Positions 44,103-53,142 of a stretch of DNA of 64,000 bases are shown here, one piece after another. The position numbers were made by a program, and so were the translations under genes. The notes under the pieces were generated by a model. That model saw only the letters and a list, made by a program, of their open reading frames with translations. It was not told the origin of the DNA and did not search any database. Numbering within the stretch: position 1 is the first letter of the stretch; each line of letters starts with the position of its first letter. This DNA comes from Thiohalocapsa sp. Its GTDB lineage: Bacteria; Pseudomonadota; Gammaproteobacteria; Chromatiales; Chromatiaceae. The stretch is from assembly GCA_021736785.1 (NCBI GenBank), contig JAIPFF010000001.1:62001-126000 (forward strand), given 5' to 3'.

Positions 44103-44128
44103 AACGCCCGGCTTGCGTCGGGCGTTTT
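44103..44128 (+). terminator. Intrinsic terminator with no gene upstream
   Basis: Stem AACGCCCG / CGGGCGTT (8 bp) with an 8-base loop, followed by a TTTT run. The shape is that of a rho-independent terminator on the plus strand, yet the nearest upstream gene (rpmE) ends over 330 bases earlier. It may end an unannotated short transcript; the reverse strand also has an A-run, so either direction is possible. Confidence 0.55.
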
Positions 44129-44760
44129 GCCCGACTGATCGGGTGCTCGAGTACGCCGGGGTATCCCGCCCCGGGCGCAACGCATTGAATGGTCCGTTGC
44201 CTCCCCGGCAACGCCGCAGAAGTCGCGACTGTTTTTACCCCCTTCGCCTCGCCGGTGCCGCCGTTTCCTGCCGCAGCATCGACGGGCGCGCGGCCCGAGT
44301 GCCCGTCGCCCGCTCCGGCCTCCGCCGGTCCGCGTGCTTACCGGCGAGCCCCGTCGCGTTCGCGAGCCGGGCCGGATCGGCGTGCGGGCGCTGTGCATGC
44401 GCGCGCCACGCTGCAATTTGTCGGCAGCGGTCCGCGGCGGGTTTTCTGCCGCCTGGCGTGCGTGCATTGTCATCTCTTCGGTCCCGCTTCGGGGCGGTGA
44501 TTGCCGGGGTCTTGCGCCTGTCGCCCATGCGTCTGTGTCGCGCGCTGACCGGCACGATGGCCTTGGCCCGACGCGACGGCTGCCGCCGGTCGGCCGCGCG
44601 GCGTGCTTCTATTGGCGCGACGAATGGTCGAAATTGGTCGAGCGATGCTTGCGGTCCCATGAAAATGCGGTAATCCTTCCTGCGTCGATTGGCTTGGTCG
44701 GCCGCGGTTGCCCGCTGCAAGACAGGCCGTTGCGCGAACGCTGTGTCGGCTGGCCCCCCG

Positions 44761-44801
44761 GTCGCGCTCCAGTCGCGCTCCGGCCGCCCCCCAGTCGCTC
44801 C
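44761..44801 (+). repeat. Short direct repeats in a C-rich leader
   Basis: GTCGCGCTCCA and GTCGCGCTCCG are adjacent 11-bp repeats, followed by a partial GTCGCTCC at 44794-44801, in a C-rich, G-poor stretch about 55-95 bases before the malic enzyme start. Such C-rich tracts can be rho-utilisation sites when transcribed. Confidence 0.45.
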
Positions 44802-44854
44802 ACAGCCGCGCCCGAGCGCCTGCCCGACCCGCCATCAACGGAGAAGTCCCGATC

Positions 44855-46120
44855 ATGTCGAGCCCAGAGAGTTTCGCCGGAGCCGATGCGCGCTTGAACG
44901 AAGAGGCCCTGGCCTATCACGAATTACCGTCTCCCGGTAAAACCGGCATCGAGATCAAGAAGCCGGCACGCACTCAACGGGACCTCTCGCTCGCATACAC
45001 CCCCGGCGTCGCGGAGCCGGTGCGGCGCATCGACGCGGATCCGGACGCGGCCTACCGGTATACCAACAAGGGCAACTTGGTGGCCGTGATCACCGACGGC
45101 AGCGCCGTACTGGGCCTCGGCAAGGTCGGCGCGCTGGCGAGCAAGCCGGTCATGGAAGGCAAGGCGGTGCTGTTCAAGCACTTCGCGGATATCGACGTTT
45201 TCGATATCGAGGTCCACGCCAAGCACCCGCAGGAATTCATCGAGACGGTGCGCCGCATCGCGCCGACTTTCGGCGGTATCAATCTGGAGGACATCGCCGC
45301 GCCCCACTGCTTCGAGATCGAGCAGATCCTGATCGACGAGTTGGACATTCCGGTGTTCCACGACGATCAGCACGGCACCGCAATCATCATCGCGGCTGGC
45401 TTGCTCAACGCGCTGGAGCTGCAGGACAAGCGCCTGGAGGATGCACGGATCGCCGTGCTCGGTGCAGGTGCCGCAGGCGTCGCCGCGATTCGGTTGCTGA
45501 TCACGCTGGGCGCCCACCGCGGCAATATCTTCGCCGTCGACCGCCAGGGGGTGATCCATACCGGCCGGCGCGACCTCAATCCGTTCAAGTTCGGCATTGC
45601 CGCGGACACCGACAAGCGCACGCTGGCCGACGCCATGGACGATGCCGATGTGTTCATCGGCGTATCGGGCCCCGATTTGGTCAGCGAGCAAATGTTGGCG
45701 TCGATGGCGCCGCGCCCCGTGGTCTTCGCGCTATCGAACCCGGTGCCCGAGATCCGGCCCGAGGTGGCCCGGCAGGTGCGCGACGACATGATTCTGGCCA
45801 CGGGGCGCTCGGACTATCCGAACCAAGTCAACAATGTGCTCGGCTTCCCGTTTATTTTCCGCGGTGCGCTGGACGTGCGTGCCTCGCGCATCAACGAGGA
45901 TATGCAAATCGCGGCCGTGCATGCGTTGCGCGACCTTACCCACGAGCCGGTGCCGCAGTCGGTACTCGACGCTTACGGTCTCGAGCACCTGGAGCACGGG
46001 CCCGATTACATCATCCCGAAGCCATTCGACCCGCGGTTGCGCCGGGCAGTGGCGCCGGCGGTTGCCCGAGCCGCGGTGGCAAGCGGTGTCGCGCGCATTC
46101 CCTATCCGGAGGACGCCTAG
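44855..46120 (+). CDS. NAD(P)-dependent malic enzyme, short type
   Basis: A 421-residue enzyme decarboxylating malate to pyruvate. The start MSSPESFAGADARLN follows GGAGAAG. The short, bacterial/archaeal-type form ends after the nucleotide-binding domain, without a phosphotransacetylase-like C-terminus. Signature: LAYTPGVAEPVRRI, YTNKGNLVAVITDGSAVLGLG, CFEIEQILIDELDIPVFHDDQHGTA, and Rossmann VLGAGAAGVAAIRLL; FALSNPVPEI follows. It is first of three same-strand central-carbon genes (malate dehydrogenase 123 bases on, citrate synthase further). Confidence 0.92.
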   Translation: MSSPESFAGADARLNEEALAYHELPSPGKTGIEIKKPARTQRDLSLAYTPGVAEPVRRIDADPDAAYRYTNKGNLVAVITDGSAVLGLGKVGALASKPVMEGKAVLFKHFADIDVFDIEVHAKHPQEFIETVRRIAPTFGGINLEDIAAPHCFEIEQILIDELDIPVFHDDQHGTAIIIAAGLLNALELQDKRLEDARIAVLGAGAAGVAAIRLLITLGAHRGNIFAVDRQGVIHTGRRDLNPFKFGIAADTDKRTLADAMDDADVFIGVSGPDLVSEQMLASMAPRPVVFALSNPVPEIRPEVARQVRDDMILATGRSDYPNQVNNVLGFPFIFRGALDVRASRINEDMQIAAVHALRDLTHEPVPQSVLDAYGLEHLEHGPDYIIPKPFDPRLRRAVAPAVARAAVASGVARIPYPEDA

Positions 46121-46243
46121 CGCGGAGACGCGCCGGTGTTTCGATGATCCCGGGGGCGGGAGATCCCCGACAAAACCGCCGGGCGCGATATTCAAGCAGC
46201 GCCGTTGCCCGGATTGCCGATGCCCGAATGGAGGAAGACAGCC

Positions 46244-47176
46244 ATGAAGAAAATCAGCATCGTCGGCGCCGGACGCGTCGGCGAGACCACCGCCCAAATC
46301 CTGGCCGAAGAGGAGCTTTGCCGCGAGGTCGCGCTCTATGACGTGCGCGATGATGTGCCGGAGGGTGTTGCGCTCGACATCTACCAGACGGCGCCGTTCT
46401 TCGAGTTCGACTGTCGTGTCAGCGGCAGCAACGATCCGCAGATCCTGGCCGATTCCGATCTTGTCGTCGTCACCGCGGGCTTTCCGCGCAAGCCGGGCAT
46501 GTCGCGCTCGGACGTGCTGGCCGCCAACGTCAAGATCATCGACGAGGTCACGGACCACATCGTACGCTATGCGTCCGATGCAATCGTGCTCGTGGTGTCG
46601 AACCCCGTCGATACATTGACCTACCGCATCGCGCAGCGAACCGGCTGGCCGCGCGAGCGGGTGTTCGGCCAGGCCGGCGTGCTCGATGCCTCGCGCATGG
46701 CCGCGTTCATCGCCCAGGAAACAGGCTTCTCCAGCCTCGACATCACGACGCTCGTGCTCGGCGGACACGGCGACACCATGGTCCCGATGCCGCGTTATTG
46801 CACGATCAACGGCGTTCCGATCACCCACTTCATCGCTCCGGAGCGACTCGAGGCGATCATCGAGCGCACGCGCAAGGGCGGTGCCGAGATCCTGGCGCTG
46901 CGCAAGAACTCGAGCGCCTACGATGCGCCCGCGGCATCCGTCGCGGCGATGATCGACGCCATCAGCAACAACCGCCGCCGGCTGATGCCTACCGTGGCGC
47001 TGCTCGACGGTGAGTACGGCGAGCGCGACGTTGCCATGGGCGTGCCCTGCATCCTCGACGAGAGCGGGCTGGCAGCCGTCGTCGAGCTCGATCTCGATGC
47101 ACGCGAGCGGGCGGACTTCGACCGCTCCGTCGCCGCGGTTCGAGAGGACATCGCGCGCCTCGCGGAGCTCGGCTGA
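46244..47176 (+). CDS. mdh: Malate dehydrogenase, LDH-like type
   Basis: A 310-residue NAD-dependent malate dehydrogenase of the lactate-dehydrogenase-like family (type 3, as in Rhizobia and Chloroflexus). The start MKKISIVGAGRVGETTA follows GAGGAAG. Rossmann GAGRVGETTA; TAGFPRKPGMSRSDVL, where the Arg after P and the Met-Ser-Arg fit malate rather than lactate specificity; VSNPVDTLTY; catalytic His in LGGHGDTMVPMPRY. Many gammaproteobacteria instead have the unrelated E. coli-type Mdh. Confidence 0.93.
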   Translation: MKKISIVGAGRVGETTAQILAEEELCREVALYDVRDDVPEGVALDIYQTAPFFEFDCRVSGSNDPQILADSDLVVVTAGFPRKPGMSRSDVLAANVKIIDEVTDHIVRYASDAIVLVVSNPVDTLTYRIAQRTGWPRERVFGQAGVLDASRMAAFIAQETGFSSLDITTLVLGGHGDTMVPMPRYCTINGVPITHFIAPERLEAIIERTRKGGAEILALRKNSSAYDAPAASVAAMIDAISNNRRRLMPTVALLDGEYGERDVAMGVPCILDESGLAAVVELDLDARERADFDRSVAAVREDIARLAELG

Positions 47177-47629
47177 TCCGCCGCCGTCAGTCGCCCGACG
47201 CCCGGCTTCCGACACCGGCACCGCTTTTGCTTCGCGTGCCGGGGGGCGCCCGGCCGCGGGCGGGCGACCGAGGCCGAGTAATAGCCGGGTGTCCACTGGC
47301 CATGCGCCCGGATGCGGGCGGCGCAACCCGGCCGGGCGGAGGCACGACCTTCATCGACCGGCCCGATGGACAAAAAAGGTCGCCGAGTGTTTTCGGGGGG
47401 GCGGTTGTGCCGGATCGATGAATCCGGCCCGACAAAGCCCGCTTAGGCCGCGCGAGGGATCTCCGGCGGCACCACAGTAACCGGGGGACAATGCCGATCG
47501 CCGAGTGCGTGCGCCAACCGGGTGCGCGCAGGCACCATGGGCGCGCGCACGCGGTGCACGTCGACGATACAACAACGGGTTTGTGCGCTTGCGCGCGCCG
47601 ATGTCCCTGAATTCGGGAGTGAAAGATCC
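47177..47629. other. 453-base interval before gltA
   Basis: No gene could be supported. A 7-bp hairpin CCGGCAC / GTGCCGG (47215-47242) close to the mdh stop may be its 3' end. The remainder should contain the gltA promoter; no strong match was found. Confidence 0.4.
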
Positions 47630-48934
47630 ATGGCAAAAGAAACGACCACGATTACGATCACGAGCAATGCCGACGGGAGCAGCCATGAGTATCCGCTCAA
47701 GGAAGGCACGCTCGGCCCCGGCGCGGTCGATATCTCCTCGCTGTACAAGGATGCCGGCTTCTTCACCTACGACCCGGGCTTCATGGCGACTGCTAGCTGC
47801 CATAGCGCGATCACATATATCGACGGCGAGCAGGGCATTTTGCTCTACCGCGGCTATCCCATCGAGCAACTCGCCACCAAGGCCAGCTTCTTGGAGGTGG
47901 CCTATCTGTTGCTCTACGGCGATCTGCCGGCGGAATCGCAGCTCGATGAATTCGAGCAGATCATCATGCGCCACACGATGATGAACGAGAACCTCAAGAA
48001 TTTCTTGAACGGTTTTCACTATGATGCCCATCCGATGGCGATCATGTGCGGCGTGGTCGGCTCGCTATCGGCCTTCTACCACGACTCCATCGATGTCAAC
48101 GACCCGCGCTACCGGGAGATTTCGGCGCACCGCCTGATCGCCAAGGTGCCGACAATCGCCGCTGCCGCCTACAAGCATTATGTCGGCGAGCCGATCATGT
48201 ATCCGCGCAACGATCTGCGCTACGGGGCGAATTTCCTGCAAATGATGTTCGCGACCCCCTGCGACGTCTACAAGCCGGATCTGCTCGCCGAGAAGGCCTT
48301 GAATCTGCTCTTGATCCTGCATGCGGACCATGAGCAGAACGCCAGCACCTCCACCGTGCGACTGGCCGGCAGCTCCGGTGCGAATCCGTTTGCCTGCATT
48401 GCCGCGGGCATCGCATCCTTGTGGGGGCCGGCCCACGGCGGCGCCAACGAGGCCGTGCTCGACATGCTGAGCGAGATCGGCGACGTCGCCAACGTGCCGA
48501 AATTCATCGAAAAAGCGAAAGACAAGGACGACGCGTTCCGGCTGATGGGCTTCGGCCACCGCGTCTACAAGAACTACGATCCGCGCGCAAAGATCATCCG
48601 CGAGGTCTGTCACCAGGTGCTCGACGAAATGAGCGCCGCGGCCGACAATCCGATGTTCGAGCTGGCGCTGAAGCTCGAAGAGATTGCCCTGAACGACGAG
48701 TACTTCGTCGAGCGCAAGCTTTATCCGAATGTCGACTTCTACTCCGGCATCATCTATAGCGCCCTGGGCATTCCGCGCAACATGTTCACGGTGATGTTTG
48801 CGGTCGCGCGCACCGTCGGCTGGGTCTCCCATTGGATGGAGATGATGAGCGACCCCAACAACCGGATCGGGCGACCGCGCCAGATTTATCACGGCCCCAC
48901 GGCCCGCGATTACATCCCGATCTCCAAGCGCTGA
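47630..48934 (+). CDS. gltA: Citrate synthase
   Basis: A 434-residue type II (hexameric, NADH-sensitive class) citrate synthase. The start [18 protein letters not shown] follows GGAG; the N-terminal extension is typical of Gram-negative enzymes. Catalytic features: [19 protein letters not shown] (His), [12 protein letters not shown] (His), [14 protein letters not shown] (His) and the late Asp in [10 protein letters not shown]. It ends with [13 protein letters not shown]. It lies downstream of malic enzyme and mdh, forming a functional trio around oxaloacetate, pyruvate and acetyl-CoA, though the 453-base gap suggests a separate promoter. Confidence 0.97.
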   Translation: MAKETTTITITSNADGSSHEYPLKEGTLGPGAVDISSLYKDAGFFTYDPGFMATASCHSAITYIDGEQGILLYRGYPIEQLATKASFLEVAYLLLYGDLPAESQLDEFEQIIMRHTMMNENLKNFLNGFHYDAHPMAIMCGVVGSLSAFYHDSIDVNDPRYREISAHRLIAKVPTIAAAAYKHYVGEPIMYPRNDLRYGANFLQMMFATPCDVYKPDLLAEKALNLLLILHADHEQNASTSTVRLAGSSGANPFACIAAGIASLWGPAHGGANEAVLDMLSEIGDVANVPKFIEKAKDKDDAFRLMGFGHRVYKNYDPRAKIIREVCHQVLDEMSAAADNPMFELALKLEEIALNDEYFVERKLYPNVDFYSGIIYSALGIPRNMFTVMFAVARTVGWVSHWMEMMSDPNNRIGRPRQIYHGPTARDYIPISKR

Positions 48935-49003
48935 AGGCCCCGGTGCGCACGCGGTGACGCCCTCAAAGCAGGGCGCGCCCCGGCGTGTTCCGCTCTGTGC
49001 CGA

Positions 49004-49690
49004 TCAGGCATCATCCTCGATCAGTCGGACCAACTCGCCCTCGCCGATGCCGCGCTCGGGCCGTTCCGACACGGGGCTCAGCGGCGGGTTGCGAAGCGCC
49101 TGTCCGGGCAGCACGATCAAATGGACCGGGATGTCGCCGGCGACGAACGCCAGCACCGGATGGGCACGCACGTTACCGTCCGCATAGCGAAACTGGCCGT
49201 CGGTCTGCTGCCACGGAATGCCGCGCTCGAGGAGATCGAGCACCACATCCTCCGGGGTCTCGGCGAACAGGAGAAGGTCGATGCCCTGCTCGCGGGCGGC
49301 GGTCCCGTCGAGTGCCGCTCCCACCAGGCGCGGCGTGAAGCGGGCAAAAGTGCGCATCGCGCTCAATGCTTGGCGGCGCAGGTCGCTCAATGTCTCCTGC
49401 TGTGCCTGCGCCTGGAACAGTCTGCGTTGCTGCAGCAGGGCCTGCTGTATCTCTTCGTTGTCCGGCCAGCAGCGTTTGTCGCCGATACCGAGGCGCGCCG
49501 CCGCCTTGCGTCGAGCGCGGTCGATTCCGAACGCCTCTTGCTCCGCCAGCATGCGTGCCGACTCGTAAGCGAGGCGATTGCGTTCTGCCCCGCGCCAGCC
49601 GCGCGCGCCCGCGGTGCCCGTGCCCTTGTCCTGTCTTGCCCGACGCGTGCGATTGCGCGGAGCGAGGTTCTGTCCGGTTCTCCGTGGCAT
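49004..49690 (-). CDS. Conserved hypothetical protein, nucleotidyltransferase-like
   Basis: A 228-residue protein not assigned to a named family. The first 40 residues are Arg/Gly-rich and basic. The middle is a helical segment (ESARMLAEQEAFGIDRARRKAAARLGI). The second half, RLVGAALDGTAAREQGIDLLLFAETPEDVV followed by VPVHLIVLP-like strands (DIPVHLIVLPG), recalls the minimal nucleotidyltransferase fold: a Gly-Thr helix start and a DxL acidic strand, though a canonical second Asp is not obvious. Convergent with gltA; no operon. The function is unknown; a possible role in RNA or protein modification would be speculative. Confidence 0.7.
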   Translation of the reverse strand: MPRRTGQNLAPRNRTRRARQDKGTGTAGARGWRGAERNRLAYESARMLAEQEAFGIDRARRKAAARLGIGDKRCWPDNEEIQQALLQQRRLFQAQAQQETLSDLRRQALSAMRTFARFTPRLVGAALDGTAAREQGIDLLLFAETPEDVVLDLLERGIPWQQTDGQFRYADGNVRAHPVLAFVAGDIPVHLIVLPGQALRNPPLSPVSERPERGIGEGELVRLIEDDA

Positions 49691-50302
49691 GCTTGATCTC
49701 TTGTCGGATTGCGGATGGCGGCTTGCACCATGTTTTCGGATGTCGCGCCAGAGTGTGACGCGGTTCTCGTTTCGTGTCGCCCGCCGGTTCGATCCTGCGT
49801 CTCATGAAGAATAATGAATTGTTGCTATCGGGGGCGCAGGCAAGGCCCCGTGCTCGTGCACATCGACATCGCGGGCTCGTTGTCCACAGCGCCAATGCAG
49901 CGGCATAGTGCCGACGGTTGCCGGCCGGTACCGAAGGCCTGCGGCGGCGGCGAGCGCGCCCGTCGGTGGACCGGGACGATTTTCGCTTTTCCTCGTCATG
50001 GTCCGTTGGAGCCCTCCGGTGCGTGCGGCGGCGACCGACGCCGGCGCGCGCTTCGGCAATGGAGCCCACTCGGGATGCGGCATCTTGTTATTGCGGGTCT
50101 GCTTAGCGCCATTGCGGATCGGCTGCGGCGTTCTACGCTCGCTGACCATCGAAGGCCCTTTTCGGGCGTCGCCTGTCGGTCGCGCCGTCATCCCTCGGCC
50201 TACGCTTAATCCGAATATCAATTTGCCATCTTTTTATATCTGATATAGTTACAAAACAAACCGCATCAAGTTTGTTAGGTTGCTGGGGGCGACCGCAAGG
50301 AT
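49691..50302. other. 612-base interval before pilM
   Basis: Divergent upstream region of the 49-kb orphan gene and pilM. No gene could be supported. The last 90 bases are sharply AT-rich compared with the rest and hold the candidate pilM promoter. ponA, which often lies divergent to pilM in gammaproteobacteria, is absent here. Confidence 0.45.
50223..50249 (+). promoter_or_regulatory. Candidate promoter of the pilMNOPQ operon
   Basis: TTGCCA (50223-50228, 4/6 match) and TATAGT (50244-50249, 5/6 match) with a 15-base spacer in an AT-rich patch. Spacing is short, so confidence is moderate. The pilM start is 54 bases downstream of the -10. Confidence 0.45.
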
Positions 50303-51370
50303 ATGTTCGGCCTTCGACACAAGACACGCCCGCTGCTCGGTATCGATATCAGCTCGACCGCCGTGAAGCTCATAGAGCTCTCTCGCAGTTCGGGGTCCGG
50401 CGAGTTATACCGAGTCGACGCCTTCGCAATCGAGGCGCTGCCGCAGAACGCGGTCGTCGAGAAAAAGATCGTCGACGTCCAAGTCGTCGGACAAAGCATT
50501 CAGCGCGCCGCCGCCCGCTCGGGAAGTAAAGCAAAGCGCGCCGCCGTTGCCGTGGCCGGTGCCGCGGTCATCACCAAGATCATTCCGATGTCGGCAACGC
50601 TCTCGGAGTCGGAAATGGAGGCGCAGATTCGGCTCGAGGCCGACCAATACATTCCCTATCCCCTCGAAGAGGTCAATCTCGACTTCGACGTCGTCGGCCC
50701 TTCGCGCAGCGGTTCCGACATGGTGGATGTGCTGATTGCGGCGACTCGCCGCGAAAACGTCGACGACCGCGTCGCCGCGCTGGAAATTGCGGGTCTGACG
50801 GCGGAGGTGGTGGATGTCGAGGCCTATGCGATGGAGGGAGCCTGCGCCTTGCTGCTCGGCGGCGCCGAGCATGAGCAGCGTGACCAAACCATCAGCGTTG
50901 CCGACATCGGCGCAACCACGACGCTACATGTCATGCACAACGGACGGAGCGTCTACACACGGGAGCAGAATTTCGGCGGCAATCAATTGCTCGAAGAGAT
51001 CCAACAGCGCTATGGCCTTTCCCGCGCAGAAGCGCTGGAGCGCTTGGAAGGCGATACCCTCCCGGACAACTTCGATAGCGAAGTGCTGATTCCTTACAAG
51101 GAGGCGCTCGCACAGCAAATTGCGCGGGCGTTGCAGTTTTTCTATTCCTCGAGCAGCTTCAACCGCACCGACCAAGTCGTCTTGGCCGGCGGCTCCGCGA
51201 CGATCCCGCGCATCGACGATTTGGTCGAGCAAAGACTGGGATTCCCCGTGTCGATCGCGAACCCGTTCACGTCCATGTCGGTCGCATCGGGTGTGGACCG
51301 GATGCAACTGGACCAAGCAGCACCGTCGATGATGGTTGCGGCCGGACTCGCGCTTAGGGCATTCGACTGA
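50303..51370 (+). CDS. pilM: Type IV pilus inner-membrane assembly protein PilM
   Basis: A 355-residue actin-like (FtsA/Hsp70-fold) cytoplasmic protein that binds the N-terminus of PilN and builds the alignment subcomplex of type IV pili. LLGIDISSTAVKLIELS at the start, AVAVAGAAVITKIIPM, MEAQIRLEADQYIPYPLEEVNLDF, VADIGATTTLHVM, NFGGNQLLEEIQQRYGLS and VVLAGGSATIPRID mark the ATP-binding halves and the PilM family. It is the first of five genes; pilN starts one base after its stop. Confidence 0.96.
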   Translation: MFGLRHKTRPLLGIDISSTAVKLIELSRSSGSGELYRVDAFAIEALPQNAVVEKKIVDVQVVGQSIQRAAARSGSKAKRAAVAVAGAAVITKIIPMSATLSESEMEAQIRLEADQYIPYPLEEVNLDFDVVGPSRSGSDMVDVLIAATRRENVDDRVAALEIAGLTAEVVDVEAYAMEGACALLLGGAEHEQRDQTISVADIGATTTLHVMHNGRSVYTREQNFGGNQLLEEIQQRYGLSRAEALERLEGDTLPDNFDSEVLIPYKEALAQQIARALQFFYSSSSFNRTDQVVLAGGSATIPRIDDLVEQRLGFPVSIANPFTSMSVASGVDRMQLDQAAPSMMVAAGLALRAFD

Positions 51371-51371
51371 C

Positions 51372-51944
51372 ATGGCCAAAATCAACCTACTGCCATGGAG
51401 AGACGAGGCGAGGCAGCGCCAGCAGCGTGCGCTCGCGATCGGCGCGGCTGCCGCGATGGCGATGGTCGTCTTGCTGGGGCTCGGATCGAAGCTGCAGCTC
51501 GACCACATGATCAAGGGGCAGAGTGCGCGCAATGCGACGTTGGAGCGCGAGATCAAAGCGCTCGACGCGCGCATCAAGCGCATCGATGAGCTCGAAGAGA
51601 CCAAGGCGGGGCTGCTGTCGCGCATGCAGGTGATTCAGGAACTGCAGGAGAGCCGTCCGGAGATCGTCCACTTGTTCGACGAATTGGTGGACGCGATCCC
51701 CGACGGGGTGTTTCTGACCGGCGTCACGCAAACCGGCGGCAAGGTGGTGGTCGAGGGCGGAGCCCAGTCCAATGCGCGGGTTTCGGCCTTTATGCGCAAT
51801 ATCGATGCCTCGCCCTGGATCGGCAATCCGCAACTATTGCTGATCGAAAACAAGGATCAGACGCAAACAGGGCTCAGCCACTTTCGGCTCGGCTTCGACC
51901 AGCGGTCGGCCGCGAAAGACGACATGCCGTTCGGCGCATCCTGA
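51372..51944 (+). CDS. pilN: Type IV pilus inner-membrane protein PilN
   Basis: A 190-residue bitopic protein. The conserved N-terminal INLLPWR motif (MAKINLLPWRDE) binds PilM; one membrane helix (about 20-42) follows, then a coiled coil (about 45-95) and a ferredoxin-like periplasmic domain (ELVDAIPDGVFLTGVTQTGG). The stop-to-start gap with pilM is one base, so it is translationally coupled. It dimerises with PilO. Typical length. Confidence 0.96.
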   Translation: MAKINLLPWRDEARQRQQRALAIGAAAAMAMVVLLGLGSKLQLDHMIKGQSARNATLEREIKALDARIKRIDELEETKAGLLSRMQVIQELQESRPEIVHLFDELVDAIPDGVFLTGVTQTGGKVVVEGGAQSNARVSAFMRNIDASPWIGNPQLLLIENKDQTQTGLSHFRLGFDQRSAAKDDMPFGAS

Positions 51945-51995
51945 TCTCGGTGACGGGCAGCATGGCGCAGGTTACACAATGACGCGGGGGCTGGC

Positions 51996-52601
51996 ATGGC
52001 GCTGAGCGACCTCAACGACCTTGACCTGAATAATCCGGGCGACTGGCCGCCACTGGCCAAGGCGTTGGGGATCGGCTTCTTGTGCGTGCTGATCGCCGGT
52101 GGTTGGTACTATTTCGTCACCAGCAAGCAGCTTGACCGCTTGCAGCGGGTCGAGTCCGCCGAGTCCAAGCTGCGTGCTTCATTCGAGCAAAAGCAGCACA
52201 AGGCCGCCAATCTGGAGCGCTACGAAGAGCAGTTGGAAGAGATGCGCGAATCGTTCGGTGCGATGCTGAAGCAGTTGCCGGACAAATCGGAGGTCGCATC
52301 GTTGCTGGTCGACGTTTCCCAGACCGGCTTGGCATCGGGGTTGGAATTCGAGCTGTTTCAGCCCTCGGCCGAGGTCAACAAGGATTTTTACGCGGAGCTG
52401 CCGATCAAGCTGCGGGTCAAGGGCCGTTATCATGAATTCGGCACTTTCATCAGCGGACTCGCCGCCCTGCCGCGTATCGTCACCATTCACGATGTAAAAA
52501 TCTCCAGCCCCGCCCGCGGTATGGAGCGCACGGAAGAGCCGATGGCGTTGGATGCGACGGTCAAGACTTACCGATACCTCGAGGAGCCGGAGGTGCAATG
52601 A
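51996..52601 (+). CDS. pilO: Type IV pilus inner-membrane protein PilO
   Basis: A 201-residue bitopic partner of PilN. Cytoplasmic segment LNDLDLNNPGDWPPLAK, a membrane helix (about 24-42), a long coiled coil (LQRVESAESKLRASFEQKQHK to about 90) and a C-terminal ferredoxin-like domain with LPIKLRVKGRYHEFGTFISGLAALPRIVTI. The family pattern DWPPLAK and GxYHxxGxF is present. 51 bases after pilN; the stop overlaps the pilP start as ATGA. Confidence 0.95.
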   Translation: MALSDLNDLDLNNPGDWPPLAKALGIGFLCVLIAGGWYYFVTSKQLDRLQRVESAESKLRASFEQKQHKAANLERYEEQLEEMRESFGAMLKQLPDKSEVASLLVDVSQTGLASGLEFELFQPSAEVNKDFYAELPIKLRVKGRYHEFGTFISGLAALPRIVTIHDVKISSPARGMERTEEPMALDATVKTYRYLEEPEVQ

Positions 52602-53119
52602 ACGCCCTGCGGTCTGTGTTGGCGATCATCGCGGCCTTTTCACTGACCGGTTGCGGCGACGCCAGTATGAGCGAGCTTCGCGCTTATATCGAAGAGATCA
52701 AGGCGCGTCCGCCGGGTCCGCTGAAGCCGCTGCCGGAAATACCCCGGGTCGACACCTACGTCTACGAGCCGCGTGCGCGCCGCGATCCGTTCGTGATGGA
52801 CGCGCGCAGCGCGGAGGCGTTGACGGCTCGCGTCGATACCGGCATCGCGCCGGACCCGCTGCGCCGAAAAGAAGAACTGGAGCAGTATTCGCTCGACTCG
52901 TTGAAGATGGTCGGAACGCTCGAGCGCGAGGACGACCGTTGGGCATTGGTACTGACGCCGGAAGGCATTCTGCACCGGGTACAGGTGGGTAACTATCTGG
53001 GTACCAACAACGGCCAAATTATTCGAATCAGCCCTGACGAAATCCAGCTAACGGAGATCGTCGGCAGCGGTCAGGGCAGCTGGCGGGAGCGCCAAGCCGG
53101 GATCGCGCTCAGCCAATAG
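52598..53119 (+). CDS. pilP: Type IV pilus lipoprotein PilP
   Basis: A 173-residue inner-membrane lipoprotein that links the PilMNO platform to the PilQ secretin. Lipobox LTGC with Cys19; a disordered Pro-rich linker (about 30-60); ARRDPF region; and the compact beta domain YSLDSLKMVGTLEREDDRWALVLTPEG-type with VQVGNYLGTNNGQI. Starts within the pilO stop (ATGA). Length normal for the family. Confidence 0.95.
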   Translation: MNALRSVLAIIAAFSLTGCGDASMSELRAYIEEIKARPPGPLKPLPEIPRVDTYVYEPRARRDPFVMDARSAEALTARVDTGIAPDPLRRKEELEQYSLDSLKMVGTLEREDDRWALVLTPEGILHRVQVGNYLGTNNGQIIRISPDEIQLTEIVGSGQGSWRERQAGIALSQ

Positions 53120-53142
53120 CACACGGTGGAGGCGACCGAACA

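Larger units (their letters stand above)
43771..44854. other. 1.08-kb gene-free interval with several hairpins
   Basis: Open frames on both strands have no ribosome site and give Arg/Ala-rich, unlikely proteins. Visible elements are an 11-bp hairpin just after rpmE, an intrinsic-terminator-like hairpin at 44103-44128, and an 11-bp direct repeat in a C-rich tract (44761-44801). The interval is long for such a gene-dense region and could contain a small RNA or a decayed gene. Confidence 0.55.

Noticed and set aside
44113-44673. 186-codon open frame in the interval before the malic enzyme gene
   Set aside because: Arg/Ala-rich translation, no ribosome site, terminator hairpin at its start; typical of a random frame in GC-rich DNA.
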